A stretch of DNA of 64,000 nucleotides. Origin: Coccinella septempunctata (Eukaryota > Arthropoda > Insecta > Coleoptera > Coccinellidae). The stretch covers positions 33,570,001 to 33,634,000 of the forward strand of contig NC_058192.1 of the NCBI RefSeq assembly GCF_907165205.1. The letters are read 5' to 3'. This document shows positions 35,935-50,144 of this stretch, one piece after another; positions within the stretch are counted from its first letter, which is position 1; each line of letters begins with the position of its first letter. The notes beneath the pieces are model-generated. The model was not told the origin of the DNA, did no database searches, and saw only the letters and a program-made list of their open reading frames with translations. Both the position numbers and the translations under genes were made by a program.

Positions 35935-38544
35935 TTGAGATTTCAGTGGTCAATTCGGCAAAGTGTGATATCAATTCCTCGAAAACTGTTGGATCGATTC
36001 GAACCAAATCTTGAAACTGCACATAGTTTTCGAATTGAGATGCACATGTTGAATTTCAGTTCGATAGTGCAGATAGGAATTGAGATTTCAGTGGTCTATT
36101 CGGCAAAGTGTGATATCAATTCCTCCAAAACTGTTGGTTCAATTCGAACCAAATCTTGAAACTGCACATAGTTTTCGAAATGAGATGAACATGTTGAATT
36201 TCAGATCGATAGTTCTAATAGGAATGGAGATTTCAGAAGTCGATTCGACAAAATATCATTTCAATTCCTAAGGAACTATTGGATCAATTCGAACCAAATC
36301 TTGAAACTGCACATAGTTTTCGGATTGAGATGCACATGTTGAATTTCAGTTCGATAGTTCAGATAGGAATTGAGATTTCAGTGGTCTATTCGGCAAAGTG
36401 TGATATCAATTCCTCGAAAACTGTTGGATCAATTCGAACCAAATCTTGAAACTGCAGATAGTTTTCGAAATGAGATGCACATGTTGAATTTCAGATCGAT
36501 AGTTCTAATAGGAATGGAGATTTCAGAAGTCGATTCGACAAAATATCATTTCAATTTCTAAGGAACTATTGCATCAATTCGAACCAAATCTTGAAACTGC
36601 ACAAAGTTTTCGGATTGAGATGCACATGTTGAATTTCAGTTCGATAGTTCAGATAGGAATTGAGATTTCAGTGGTCAATTCGGCAAAGTGTGATATCAAT
36701 TCCTCGAAAACTGTTGGATCAATTCGAACCAAATCTTGAAACTGCACATAGTTTTCGAATTGAGATGCACATGTTGAATTTCAGTTCGATAGTTCAGATC
36801 GGAAGTGAGATTTCAGTAGTCGATTCGGCAAAATATCATTTCAATTCCTAAGGAACTATTGGATCGATTCGAACCAAATCTTGAAACTGCACATAGTTTT
36901 CGAATTGAGATGCACATGTTGAATTTCAGTTCGATAGTTCAGATGGGAATTGTGATTTCAGTGGTCAATTCGGCAAAGTGTCATATCAATTCCTCAAAAA
37001 CTGTTGGATCAATTTGAACCAAATCTTGAAACTGCACATAGTTTTCGGATTGAGATGCACATGTTGAATTTCAGTTCGATAGTTCAGATAGGAATTGAGA
37101 TTTCAGTGGTCAATTCGGCAAAGTGTGATATCAATTCCTCGAAAACTGTTGGATCAATTCGAACCAAATCTTGAAACGGCACATAGTTTTCGAATTGAGA
37201 TGCACATGTTGAATTTCAGTTCGATAGTGCAGATAGGAATTGAGATTTCAGTGGTCTATTCGGCAAAGTGTGATATCAATTCCTCAAAAACTGTTGGATC
37301 AATTCGAACCAAATCTTGAAACTACACATAGTTTTCGAATTGAGATGCACATGTTGAATTTCAGTTCGATAGTTCAGATAGGAATTGAGATTTCAGTAGT
37401 CGATTCGGCAAAATATCATTTCAATTCCTAAGGAACTATTGGATCGATTCGAACCAAATCTTGAAACTGCACATAGTTTTCGAATTGAGATGCACATGTT
37501 GAATTTCAGTTCGATAGTTCAGATGGGAATTGTGATTTCAGTGGTCAATTCGGCAAAGTGTCATATCAATTCCTCAAAAACTGTTGGATCAATTCGAACC
37601 AAATCTTGAAACTGCACATAGTTTTCGGATTGAGATGCACATGTTGAATTTCAGTTCGATAGTTCAGATAGGAATTGAGATTTCAGTGGTCAATTCGGCA
37701 AAGTGTGATATCAATTCCTCGAAAACTGTTGGATCAATTCGAACCAAATTTTGAAACGGCACATAGTTTTCGAATTGAGATGCACATGTTGAATTTCAGT
37801 TCGATAGTGCAGATAGGAATTGAGATTTCAGTGGTCTATTCGGCAAAGTGTGATATCAATTCCTCAAAAACTGTTGAACCAATTCGACCCAAATCTTGAA
37901 ACTGCACATAGTTTTCGAATTGAGATGCACATGTTGAATTTCAGATCGATAGTTCTGATAGGAATGAAGATTTCAGTAGTCGATTCGGCAAAATATCATT
38001 TCAATTCTTAAGGAACTATTGGATCGATTCGAACCAAATCTTGAAACTGCACATAGTTTTCGAATTGAGATGCACATGTTGAATTTCAGTTCGATAGTGC
38101 AGATAGGAATTGAGATTTCAGTGGTCAATTCGGCAAAGTGTGATATCAATTCCTCGAAAACTGTTGGATCGATTCGAACCAAATCTTGAAACTGCACATA
38201 GTTTTCGAAATGAGATGCACATGTTGAATTTCAGATCGATAGTTCTAATAGGAATGGAGATTTCAGAAGTCGATTCGACAAAATATCATTTCAATTCCTA
38301 AGGAACTATTGGATCGATTCGAACCAAATCTTGAAACTGCACATAGTTTTCGAATTGAGATGCACATGTTGAATTTCAGATCGATAGTTCTGATAGGAAT
38401 GAAGATTTCAGTAGTCGATTCGGCAAAATATCATTTCAATTCCTAAGGAACTATTGGATCGATTCGAACCAAATCTTGAAACTGCACATAGTTTTCGAAT
38501 TGAGATGCACATGTTGAATTTAAGTTCGATAGTTCAGATAGGAA
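35935..38544 (+). repeat. Zone I, last 27-mer copy, truncated after m18
   Basis: Eighteen monomers (2610 bp = 18 x 145) follow m1 to m18 of the 27-mer. The copy then switches at 38545 to monomers like those of the 11-mer (17974-18263). The 128-bp and 165-bp monomers of positions m20 and m24 are therefore missing, and neither occurs again to the right. Confidence 0.84.
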
Positions 38545-41500
38545 TTGAGATTTCAGTGGTCTATTCGGCAAAGTGTGATATCAATTCCTCGAAAACTGTT
38601 GGATCAATTCGAACCAAATCTTGAAACTGCAGATAGTTTTCGAAATGAGATGCACATGTTGAATTTCAGATCGATAGTTCTAATAGGAATGGAGATTTCA
38701 GAAGTCGATTCGACAAAATATCATTTCAATTCCTAAGGAACTATTTGATCAATCCGAACCAAATCTTGAAACTGCACATAGTTTTCGGATTGAGATGCAC
38801 ATGTTGAATTTCAGTTCGATAGTTCAGATAGGAATTGAGATTTCAGTGGTCAATTCGGCAAAGTGTGATATCAATTCCTCGAAAACTGTTGGATCAGTTC
38901 GAACCAAATCTTGAAACTGCACATAGTTTTTGAATTGAGATGCACATGTTGAATTTCTGTTCGATAGTGCAGATAGGAATTGAGATTTCAGTGGTCTATT
39001 CGGCAGAGTGTGATATCAATTCCTCAAAAACTGTTGGATCGATTCGAACCAAATCTTGAAGCTGCACATAGTTTTCGAATTGAGATGCACATGTTGAATT
39101 TCAGTTCGATAGTTCAGATAGGAATTGAGATTTCAGTAGTCGATTCGGCAAAATAACATTTCAATTCCTAAGGAACTATTGGATCGATTCGAACCAAATC
39201 TTGAAACTGCACATAGTTTTCGAATTGAGATGCACATGTTGAATTTCGGTTCGATAGTTCAGATAGGAATTGAGATTTCAGTGGTCAATTCGGCAAAGTG
39301 TGATATCAATTCCTCGAAAACTGTTGGATCAATTCGAACCAAATCTTGAAACTGCACATAGTTTTCGAATTGAGATGCAAATGTTGAATTTCAGTTCGAT
39401 AGTGCAGATAGGAATTGAGATTTCAGTGGTCTATTCGGCAAAGTGTGATATCAATTCCTCAAAACCTGTTGAACCAATTCGACCCAAATCTTGAAATCGC
39501 ACATAGTTTTCGAATTGAGATGCACATGTTGAATTTCAGATCGATAGTTCTGATAGGAATGAAGATTTCAGTAGTCGATTCGGCAAAATATCATTTCAAT
39601 TCCTAAGGAACTATTGGATCGATTCGAACCAAATCTTGAAACTGCACATGGTTTTCGAATTGAGATGCACATGTTGAATTTCAGTTCGATAGTTCAGATG
39701 GGAATTGTGATTTCAGTGGTCAATTCGGCAAAGTGTCATATTAATTCCTCAAAAACTGTTGGATCAATTCGAACCAAATATTGAAACTGCACATAGTTTT
39801 CGGATTGAGATGCACATGTTGAATTTCAGTTCGATAGTTCAGATAGGAATTGAGATTTCAGTGGTCAATTCGGCAAAGTGTGATATCAATTCCTCGAAAA
39901 CTGTTGGATCAATTCGAACCAAATCTTGAAACGGCACATAGTTTTCGAATTGAGATGCACATGTTGAATTTCAGTTCGATAGTGCAGATAGGAATTGAGA
40001 TTTCAGTGGTCTATTCGGCAAAGTGTGATATCAATTCCTCAAAAACTGTTGAACCAATTCGACCCAAATCTTGAAACTGCACATAGTTTTCGAATTGAGA
40101 TGCACATGTTGAATTTCAGATCGATAGTTCTGATAGGAATGAAGATTTCAGTAGTCGATTCGGCAAAATATCATTTCAATTCTTAAGGAACTATTGGATC
40201 GATTCGAACCAAATCTTGAAACTGCACATAGTTTTCGAATTGAGATGCACATGTTGAATTTCAGTTCGATAGTTCAGATAGGAATTGAGATTTCAGTGGT
40301 CAATTCGGCAAAGTGTGATATCAATTCCTCGAAAACTGTTGGATCGATTCGAACCAAATCTTGAAACTGCACATAGTTTTCGAAATGAGATGCACATGTT
40401 GAATTTCAGATCGATAGTTCTAATAGGAATGGAGATTTCAGAAGTCGATTCGACAAAATATCATTTCAATTCCTAAGGAACTATTGGATCGATTCGAACC
40501 AAATCTTGAAACTGCACATAGTTTTCGAATTGAGATGCACATGTTGAATTTCAGATCGATAGTTCAGATAGGAATTGAGATTTCAGTGGTCTATTCGGCA
40601 AAGTGTGATATCAATTCCTCGAAAACTTTTGGATCAATTCGAACCAAATTTTGAAACTGCAGATAGTTTTCGAAATGAGATGCACATGTTGAATTTCAGA
40701 TCGATAGTTCTAATAGGAATGGAGATTTCAGAAGTCGATTCGACAAAATATCATTTCAATTTCTAAGGAACTATTGCATCAATTCGAACCAAATCTTGAA
40801 ACTGCACATAGTTTTCGGATTGAGATGCACATGTTGAATTTCAGTTCGATAGTTCAGATAGGAATTGAGATTTCAGTGGTCAATTCGGCAAAGTGTGATA
40901 TCAATTCTTCGAAAACTGTTGGATCAATTCGAACCAAATCTTGAAACTGCACATAGTTTTCGAATTGAGATGCACATGTTGAATTTCAGTTCGATAGTTC
41001 AGATAGGAATTGAGATTTCAGTAGTCGATTCGGCAAAATATCATTTCAATTCCTAAGGAACTATTGGATCGATTCGAACCAAATCTTGAAACTGCACATA
41101 GTTTTCGAATTGAGATGCACATGTTGAATTTCAGTTCGATAGTGCAGATAGGAATTGAGATTTCAGTGGTCAATTCGGCAAAGTGTGATATCAATTCCTC
41201 GAAAACTGTTGGATCGATTCGAACCAAATCTTGAAACTGCACATAGTTTTCGAAATGAGATGCACATGTTGAATTTCAGATCGATAGTTCTAATAGGAAT
41301 GGAGATTTCAGAAGTCGATTCGACAAAATATCATTTCAATTCCTAAGGAACTATTGGATCGATTCGAACCAAATCTTGAAACTGCACATAGTTTTCGAAT
41401 TGAGATGCACATGTTGAATTTCAGATCGATAGTTCAGATAGGAATTGAGATTTCAGTGGTCTATTCGGCAAAGTGTGATATCAATTCCTCGAAAACTTTT

Positions 41501-41879
41501 GGATCAATTCGAACCAAATTTTGAAACTGCAGATAGTTTTCGAAATGAGATGCACATGTTGAATTTCAGATCGATAGTTCTAATAGGAATGGAGATTTCA
41601 GAAGTCGATTCGACAAAATATCATTTCAATTCCTAAGGAACTATTGGATCAATTCGAACCAAATCTTGAAACTGCACAAAGTTTTCGGATTGAGATGCAC
41701 ATGTTGAATTTCAGTTCGATAGTTCAGATAGGAATTGAGATTTCAGTGGTCAATTCGGCAAAGTGTGATATCAATTCTTCGAAAACTGTTGGATCAATTC
41801 GAACCAAATCTTGAAACTGCACATAGTTTTCGAATTGAGATGCACATGTTGAATTTCAGTTCGATAGTGCAGATAGGAA
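38545..41879 (+). repeat. Transition region between zones I and II (23 monomers)
   Basis: The region spans 3335 bp, exactly 23 x 145, with no indel monomer. It begins with monomers matching the 11-mer derivative (shared CTATTTGATC at 38741). It includes a hybrid of m20 and m21 at 38980 that lacks the 17-bp deletion, then brings in the first zone II markers: ATTCTTCGAAAACTG (anchor 40865) and CCTCAAAACCTGTTGAACC (anchor 39415). Confidence 0.82.
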
Positions 41880-44800
41880 TTGAGATTTCAGTGGTCTATT
41901 CGGCAAAGTGTGATATCAATTCCTCAAAACCTGTTGAACCAATTCGACCCAAATCTTGAAATCGCACATAGTTTTCGAATTGAGATGCACATGTTGAATT
42001 TCAGATCGATAGTTCTGATAGGAATGAAGATTTCAGTAATCGATTCGGCAAAATATCATTTGAATTCCTAAGGAACTATTGGATCGATTCGAACCAAATC
42101 TTGTAACTGCACATGGTTTTCGAATTGAGATGCACATGTTGAATTTCAGTTTGATAGTTCAGATGGGAATTGTGATTTCAGTGGTCAATTCGGCAAAGTG
42201 TCATATCAATTCCTCGAAAACTGTTGGATCAATTCGAACCAAATCTTGAAACTGCACATAGTTTTCGGATTGAGATGCACATGTTGAATTTCAGTTCGAT
42301 AGTTCAGATAGGAATTGAGATTTCAGTGGTCAATTCGGCAAAGTGTGATATCAATTCCTCGAAAACTGTTGGATCGATTCGAACCAAATCTTGAAACTGC
42401 ACATAGTTTTCGAATTGAGATGCACATGTTGAATTTCAGTTCGATAGTGCAGATAGGAATTGAGATTTCAGTGGTCTATTCGGCAAAGTGTGATATCAAT
42501 TCCTCCAAAACTGTTGGTTCAATTCGAACCAAATCTTGAAACTGCACATAGTTCTCGAAATGAGATGAACATGTTGAATTTCAGATCGATAGTTCTAATA
42601 GGAATGGAGATTTCAGAAGTCGATTCGACAGAATATCATTTCAATTCCTAAGGAACTATTGGATCAATTCGAACCAAATCTTGAAACTGCACATAGTTTT
42701 CGGATTGAGATGCACATGTTGAATTTCAGTTCGATAGTTCAGATAGGAATTGAGATTTCAGTGGTCTATTCGGCAAAGTGTGATATCAATTCCTCGAAAA
42801 CTTTTGGATCAATTCGAACCAAATTTTGAAACTGCAGATAGTTTTCGAAATGAGATGCACATGTTGAATTTCAGATCGATAGTTCTAATAGGAATGGAGA
42901 TTTCAGAAGTCGATTCGACAAAATATCATTTCAATTTCTAAGGAACTATTGCATCAATTCGAACCAAATCTTGAAACTGCACAAAGTTTTCGGATTGAGA
43001 TGCACATGTTGAATTTCAGTTCGATAGTTCAGATAGGAATTGAGATTTCAGTGGTCAATTCGGCAAAGTGTGATATCAATTCTTCGAAAACTGTTGGATC
43101 AATTCGAACCAAATCTTGAAACTGCACATAGTTTTCGAATTGAGATGCACATGTTGAATTTCAGTTCGATAGTTCAGATAGGAATTGAGATTTCAGTAGT
43201 CGATTCGGCAAAATATCATTTCAATTCCTAAGGAACTATTGGATCGATTCGAACCAAATCTTGAAACTGCACATAGTTTTCGAATTGAGATGCACATGTT
43301 GAATTTCAGTTCGATAGTTCAGATGGGAATTGTGATTTCAGTGGTCAATTCGGCAAAGTGTCATATCAATTCCTCAAAAACTGTTGGATCAATTCGAACC
43401 AAATCTTGAAACTGCACATAGTTTTCGGATTGAGATGCACATGTTGAATTTCAGTTCGATAGTTCAGATAGGAATTGAGATTTCAGTGGTCAATTCGGCA
43501 AAGTGTGATATCAATTCCTCGAAAACTGTTGGATCAATTCGAACCAAATCTTGAAACTGCACATAGTTTTCGAATTGAGATGCACATGTTGAATTTCAGT
43601 TCGATAGTGCAGATAGGAATTGAGATTTCAGTGGTCTATTCGGCAAAGTGTGATATCAATTCCTCAAAAACTGTTGGATCAATTCGAACCAAATCTTGAA
43701 ACTGCACATAGTTTTCGAATTGAGATGCACATGTTGAATTTCAGTTCGATAGTGCAGATAGGAATTGAGATTTCAGTGGTCTATTCGGCAAAGTGTGATA
43801 TCAATTCCTCAAAAACTGTTGGATCAATTCGAACCAAATCTTGAAACTGCACATAGTTTTCGGATTGAGATGCACATGTTGAATTTCAGTTCGATAGTGC
43901 AGATAGGAATTGAGATTTCAGTGGTCTATTCGGCAAAGTGTGATATCAATTCCTCAAAAACTGTTGAACCAATTCGACCCAAATCTTGAAACTGCACATA
44001 GTTTTCGAATTGAGATGCACATGTTGAATTTCAGATCGATAGTTCTGATAGGAATGAAGATTTCAGTAGTCGATTCGGCAAAATATCATTTCAATTCTTA
44101 AGGAACTATTGGATCGATTCGAACCAAATCTTGAAACTGCACATAGTTTTCGAATTGAGATGCACATGTTGAATTTCAGTTCGATAGTGCAGATAGGAAT
44201 TGAGATTTCAGTGGTCAATTCGGCAAAGTGTGATATCAATTCCTCGAAAACTGTTGGATCGATTCGAACCAAATCTTGAAACTGCACATAGTTTTCGAAA
44301 TGAGATGCACATGTTGAATTTCAGATCGATAGTTCTAATAGGAATGGAGATTTCAGAAGTCGATTCGACAAAATATCATTTCAATTCCTAAGGAACTATT
44401 GGATCGATTCGAACCAAATCTTGAAACTGCACATAGTTTTCGAATTGAGATGCACATGTTGAATTTCAGATCGATAGTTTAGATAGGAATTGAGATTTCA
44501 GTGGTCTATTCGGCAAAGTGTGATATCAATTCCTCGAAAACTTTTGGATCAATTCGAACCAAATTTTGAAACTGCAGATAGTTTTCGAAATGAGATGCAC
44601 ATGTTGAATTTCAGATCGATAGTTCTAATAGGAATGGAGATTTCAGAAGTCGATTCGACAAAATATCATTTCAATTTCTAAGGAACTATTGCATCAATTC
44701 GAACCAAATCTTGAAACTGCACAAAGTTTTCGGATTGAGATGCACATGTTGAATTTCAGTTCGATAGTTCAGATAGGAATTGAGATTTCAGTGGTCAATT

Positions 44801-45794
44801 CGGCAAAGTGTGATATCAATTCTTCGAAAACTGTTGGATCAATTCGAACCAAATCTTGAAACTGCACATAGTTTTCGAATTGAGATGCACATGTTGAATT
44901 TCAGTTCGATAGTTCAGATAGGAATTGAGATTTCAGTAGTCGATTCGGCAAAATATCATTTCAATTCCTAAGGAACTATTGGATCGATTCGAACCAAATC
45001 TTGAAACTGCACATAGTTTTCGAATTGAGATGCACATGTTGAATTTCAGTTCGATAGTGCAGATAGGAATTGAGATTTCAGTGGTCAATTCGGCAAAGTG
45101 TGATATCAATTCCTCGAAAACTGTTGGATCGATTCGAACCAAATCTTGAAACTGCACATAGTTTTCGAAATGAGATGCACATGTTGAATTTCAGATCGAT
45201 AGTTCTAATAGGAATGGAGATTTCAGAAGTCGATTCGACAAAATATCATTTCAATTCCTAAGGAACTATTGGATCGATTCGAACCAAATCTTGAAACTGC
45301 ACATAGTTTTCGAATTGAGATGCACATGTTGAATTTCAGATCGATAGTTCAGATAGGAATTGAGATTTCAGTGGTCTATTCGGCAAAGTGTGATATCAAT
45401 TCCTCGAAAACTTTTGGATCAATTCGAACCAAATTTTGAAACTGCAGATAGTTTTCGAAATGAGATGCACATGTTGAATTTCAGATCGATAGTTCTAATA
45501 GGAATGGAGATTTCAGAAGTCGATTCGACAAAATATCATTTCAATTTCTAAGGAACTATTGCATCAATTCGAACCAAATCTTGAAACTGCACAAAGTTTT
45601 CGGATTGAGATGCACATGTTGAATTTCAGTTCGATAGTTCAGATAGGAATTGAGATTTCAGTGGTCAATTCGGCAAAGTGTGATATCAATTCCTCGAAAA
45701 CTGTTGGATCAATTCGAACCAAATCTTGAAACTGCACATAGTTTTCGAATTGAGATGCACATGTTGAATTTCAGTTCGATAGTGCAGATAGGAA
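41880..45794 (+). repeat. Zone II, long unit of 27 monomers (3915 bp, no indels)
   Basis: The unit is delimited by two monomers carrying the CTCAAAACCTGTTG marker. Its length is exactly 27 x 145, so it is not the 3918-bp zone I unit even though the monomer count is the same. It contains a run of four consecutive A monomers (43475-44054) that is missing from the shorter 15-mer units to the right. Confidence 0.83.
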
Positions 45795-47969
45795 TTGAGA
45801 TTTCAGTGGTCTATTCGGCAAAGTGTGATATCAATTCCTCAAAACCTGTTGAACCAATTCGACCCAAATCTTGAAATCGCACATAGTTTTCGAATTGAGA
45901 TGCACATGTTGAATTTCAGATCGATAGTTCTGATAGGAATGAAGATTTCAGTAATCGATTCGGCAAAATATCATTTCAATTCCTAAGGAACTATTGGATC
46001 GATTCGAACCAAATCTTGTAACTGCACATGGTTTTCGAATTGAGATGCACATGTTGAATTTCAGTTTGATAGTTCAGATGGGAATTGTGATTTCAGTGGT
46101 CAATTCGGCAAAGTGTCATATCAATTCCTCGAAAACTGTTGGATCAATTCGAACCAAATCTTGAAACTGCACATAGTTTTCGGATTGAGATGCACATGTT
46201 GAATTTCAGTTCGATAGTTCAGATAGGAATTGAGATTTCAGTGGTCAATTCGGCAAAGTGTGATATCAATTCCTCGAAAACTGTTGGATCGATTCGAACC
46301 AAATCTTGAAACTGCACATAGTTTTCGAATTGAGATGCACATGTTGAATTTCAGTTCGATAGTGCAGATAGGAATTGAGATTTCAGTGGTCTATTCGGCA
46401 AAGTGTGATATCAATTCCTCCAAAACTGTTGGTTCAATTCGAACCAAATCTTGAAACTGCACATAGTTTTCGAAATGAGATGAACATGTTGAATTTCAGA
46501 TCGATAGTTCTAATAGGAATGGAGATTTCAGAAGTCGATTCGACAGAATATCATTTCAATTCCTAAGGAACTATTGGATCAATTCGAACCAAATCTTGAA
46601 AGTGCACATAGTTTTCGGATTGAGATGCACATGTTGAATTTCAGTTCGATAGTTCAGATAGGAATTGAGATTTCAGTGGTCAATTCGGCAAAGTGTGATA
46701 TCAATTCCTCGAAAACTTTTGGATCAATTCGAACCAAATTTTGAAACTGCAGATAGTTTTCGAAATGAGATGCACATGTTGAATTTCAGATCGATAGTTC
46801 TAATAGGAATGGAGATTTCAGAAGTCGATTCGACAAAATATCATTTCAATTTCTAAGGAACTATTGCATCAATTCGAACCAAATCTTGAAACTGCACAAA
46901 GTTTTCGGATTGAGATGCACATGTTGAATTTCAGTTCGATAGTTCAGATAGGAATTGAGATTTCAGTGGTCAATTCGGCAAAGTGTGATATCAATTCTTC
47001 GAAAACTGTTGGATCAATTCGAACCAAATCTTGAAACTGCACATAGTTTTCGAATTGAGATGCACATGTTGAATTTCAGTTCGATAGTTCAGATAGGAAT
47101 TGAGATTTCAGTAGTCGATTCGGCAAAATATCATTTCAATTCCTAAGGAACTATTGGATCGATTCGAACCAAATCTTGAAACTGCACATAGTTTTCGAAT
47201 TGAGATGCACATGTTGAATTTCAGTTCGATAGTGCAGATAGGAATTGAGATTTCAGTGGTCAATTCGGCAAAGTGTGATATCAATTCCTCGAAAACTGTT
47301 GGATCGATTCGAACCAAATCTTGAAACTGCACATAGTTTTCGAAATGAGATGCACATGTTGAATTTCAGATCGATAGTTCTAATAGGAATGGAGATTTCA
47401 GAAGTCGATTCGACAAAATATCATTTCAATTCCTAAGGAACTATTGGATCGATTCGAACCAAATCTTGAAACTGCACATAGTTTTCGAATTGAGATGCAC
47501 ATGTTGAATTTCAGATCGATAGTTCAGATAGGAATTGAGATTTCAGTGGTCTATTCGGCAAAGTGTGATATCAATTCCTCGAAAACTTTTGGATCAATTC
47601 GAACCAAATTTTGAAACTGCAGATAGTTTTCGAAATGAGATGCACATGTTGAATTTCAGATCGATAGTTCTAATAGGAATGGAGATTTCAGAAGTCGATT
47701 CGACAAAATATCATTTCAATTTCTAAGGAACTATTGCATCAATTCGAACCAAATCTTGAAACTGCACAAAGTTTTCGGATTGAGATGCACATGTTGAATT
47801 TCAGTTCGATAGTTCAGATAGGAATTGAGATTTCAGTGGTCAATTCGGCAAAGTGTGATATCAATTCTTCGAAAACTGTTGGATCAATTCGAACCAAATC
47901 TTGAAACTGCACATAGTTTTCGAATTGAGATGCACATGTTGAATTTCAGTTCGATAGTGCAGATAGGAA
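45795..47969 (+). repeat. Zone II, 15-mer HOR unit a (2175 bp)
   Basis: The class order is A B A' A A B A B A B A B A B A, exactly 15 x 145 bp. The first monomer carries CTCAAAACCTGTTG and the positions at anchors 46955 and 47825 carry ATTCTTCGAAAACTG. Compared with the next unit I noticed two substitutions, at 46682 and 46541 (versus 48857 and 48716). Confidence 0.88.
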
Positions 47970-50144
47970 TTGAGATTTCAGTGGTCTATTCGGCAAAGTG
48001 TGATATCAATTCCTCAAAACCTGTTGAACCAATTCGACCCAAATCTTGAAATCGCACATAGTTTTCGAATTGAGATGCACATGTTGAATTTCAGATCGAT
48101 AGTTCTGATAGGAATGAAGATTTCAGTAATCGATTCGGCAAAATATCATTTCAATTCCTAAGGAACTATTGGATCGATTCGAACCAAATCTTGTAACTGC
48201 ACATGGTTTTCGAATTGAGATGCACATGTTGAATTTCAGTTTGATAGTTCAGATGGGAATTGTGATTTCAGTGGTCAATTCGGCAAAGTGTCATATCAAT
48301 TCCTCGAAAACTGTTGGATCAATTCGAACCAAATCTTGAAACTGCACATAGTTTTCGGATTGAGATGCACATGTTGAATTTCAGTTCGATAGTTCAGATA
48401 GGAATTGAGATTTCAGTGGTCAATTCGGCAAAGTGTGATATCAATTCCTCGAAAACTGTTGGATCGATTCGAACCAAATCTTGAAACTGCACATAGTTTT
48501 CGAATTGAGATGCACATGTTGAATTTCAGTTCGATAGTGCAGATAGGAATTGAGATTTCAGTGGTCTATTCGGCAAAGTGTGATATCAATTCCTCCAAAA
48601 CTGTTGGTTCAATTCGAACCAAATCTTGAAACTGCACATAGTTTTCGAAATGAGATGAACATGTTGAATTTCAGATCGATAGTTCTAATAGGAATGGAGA
48701 TTTCAGAAGTCGATTTGACAGAATATCATTTCAATTCCTAAGGAACTATTGGATCAATTCGAACCAAATCTTGAAAGTGCACATAGTTTTCGGATTGAGA
48801 TGCACATGTTGAATTTCAGTTCGATAGTTCAGATAGGAATTGAGATTTCAGTGGTCTATTCGGCAAAGTGTGATATCAATTCCTCGAAAACTTTTGGATC
48901 AATTCGAACCAAATTTTGAAACTGCAGATAGTTTTCGAAATGAGATGCACATGTTGAATTTCAGATCGATAGTTCTAATAGGAATGGAGATTTCAGAAGT
49001 CGATTCGACAAAATATCATTTCAATTTCTAAGGAACTATTGCATCAATTCGAACCAAATCTTGAAACTGCACAAAGTTTTCGGATTGAGATGCACATGTT
49101 GAATTTCAGTTCGATAGTTCAGATAGGAATTGAGATTTCAGTGGTCAATTCGGCAAAGTGTGATATCAATTCTTCGAAAACTGTTGGATCAATTCGAACC
49201 AAATCTTGAAACTGCACATAGTTTTCGAATTGAGATGCACATGTTGAATTTCAGTTCGATAGTTCAGATAGGAATTGAGATTTCAGTAGTCGATTCGGCA
49301 AAATATCATTTCAATTCCTAAGGAACTATTGGATCGATTCGAACCAAATCTTGAAACTGCACATAGTTTTCGAATTGAGATGCACATGTTGAATTTCAGT
49401 TCGATAGTGCAGATAGGAATTGAGATTTCAGTGGTCAATTCGGCAAAGTGTGATATCAATTCCTCGAAAACTGTTGGATCGATTCGAACCAAATCTTGAA
49501 ACTGCACATAGTTTTCGAAATGAGATGCACATGTTGAATTTCAGATCGATAGTTCTAATAGGAATGGAGATTTCAGAAGTCGATTCGACAAAATATCATT
49601 TCAATTCCTAAGGAACTATTGGATCGATTCGAACCAAATCTTGAAACTGCACATAGTTTTCGAATTGAGATGCACATGTTGAATTTCAGATCGATAGTTC
49701 AGATAGGAATTGAGATTTCAGTGGTCTATTCGGCAAAGTGTGATATCAATTCCTCGAAAACTTTTGGATCAATTCGAACCAAATTTTGAAACTGCAGATA
49801 GTTTTCGAAATGAGATGCACATGTTGAATTTCAGATCGATAGTTCTAATAGGAATGGAGATTTCAGAAGTCGATTCGACAAAATATCATTTCAATTTCTA
49901 AGGAACTATTGCATCAATTCGAACCAAATCTTGAAACTGCACAAAGTTTTCGGATTGAGATGCACATGTTGAATTTCAGTTCGATAGTTCAGATAGGAAT
50001 TGAGATTTCAGTGGTCAATTCGGCAAAGTGTGATATCAATTCTTCGAAAACTGTTGGATCAATTCGAACCAAATCTTGAAACTGCACATAGTTTTCGAAT
50101 TGAGATGCACATGTTGAATTTCAGTTCGATAGTGCAGATAGGAA
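47970..50144 (+). repeat. Zone II, 15-mer HOR unit b (2175 bp)
   Basis: Collinear with unit a, with the same monomer order and markers. A private T at 48716 destroys one TCG in the B monomer. Confidence 0.88.
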
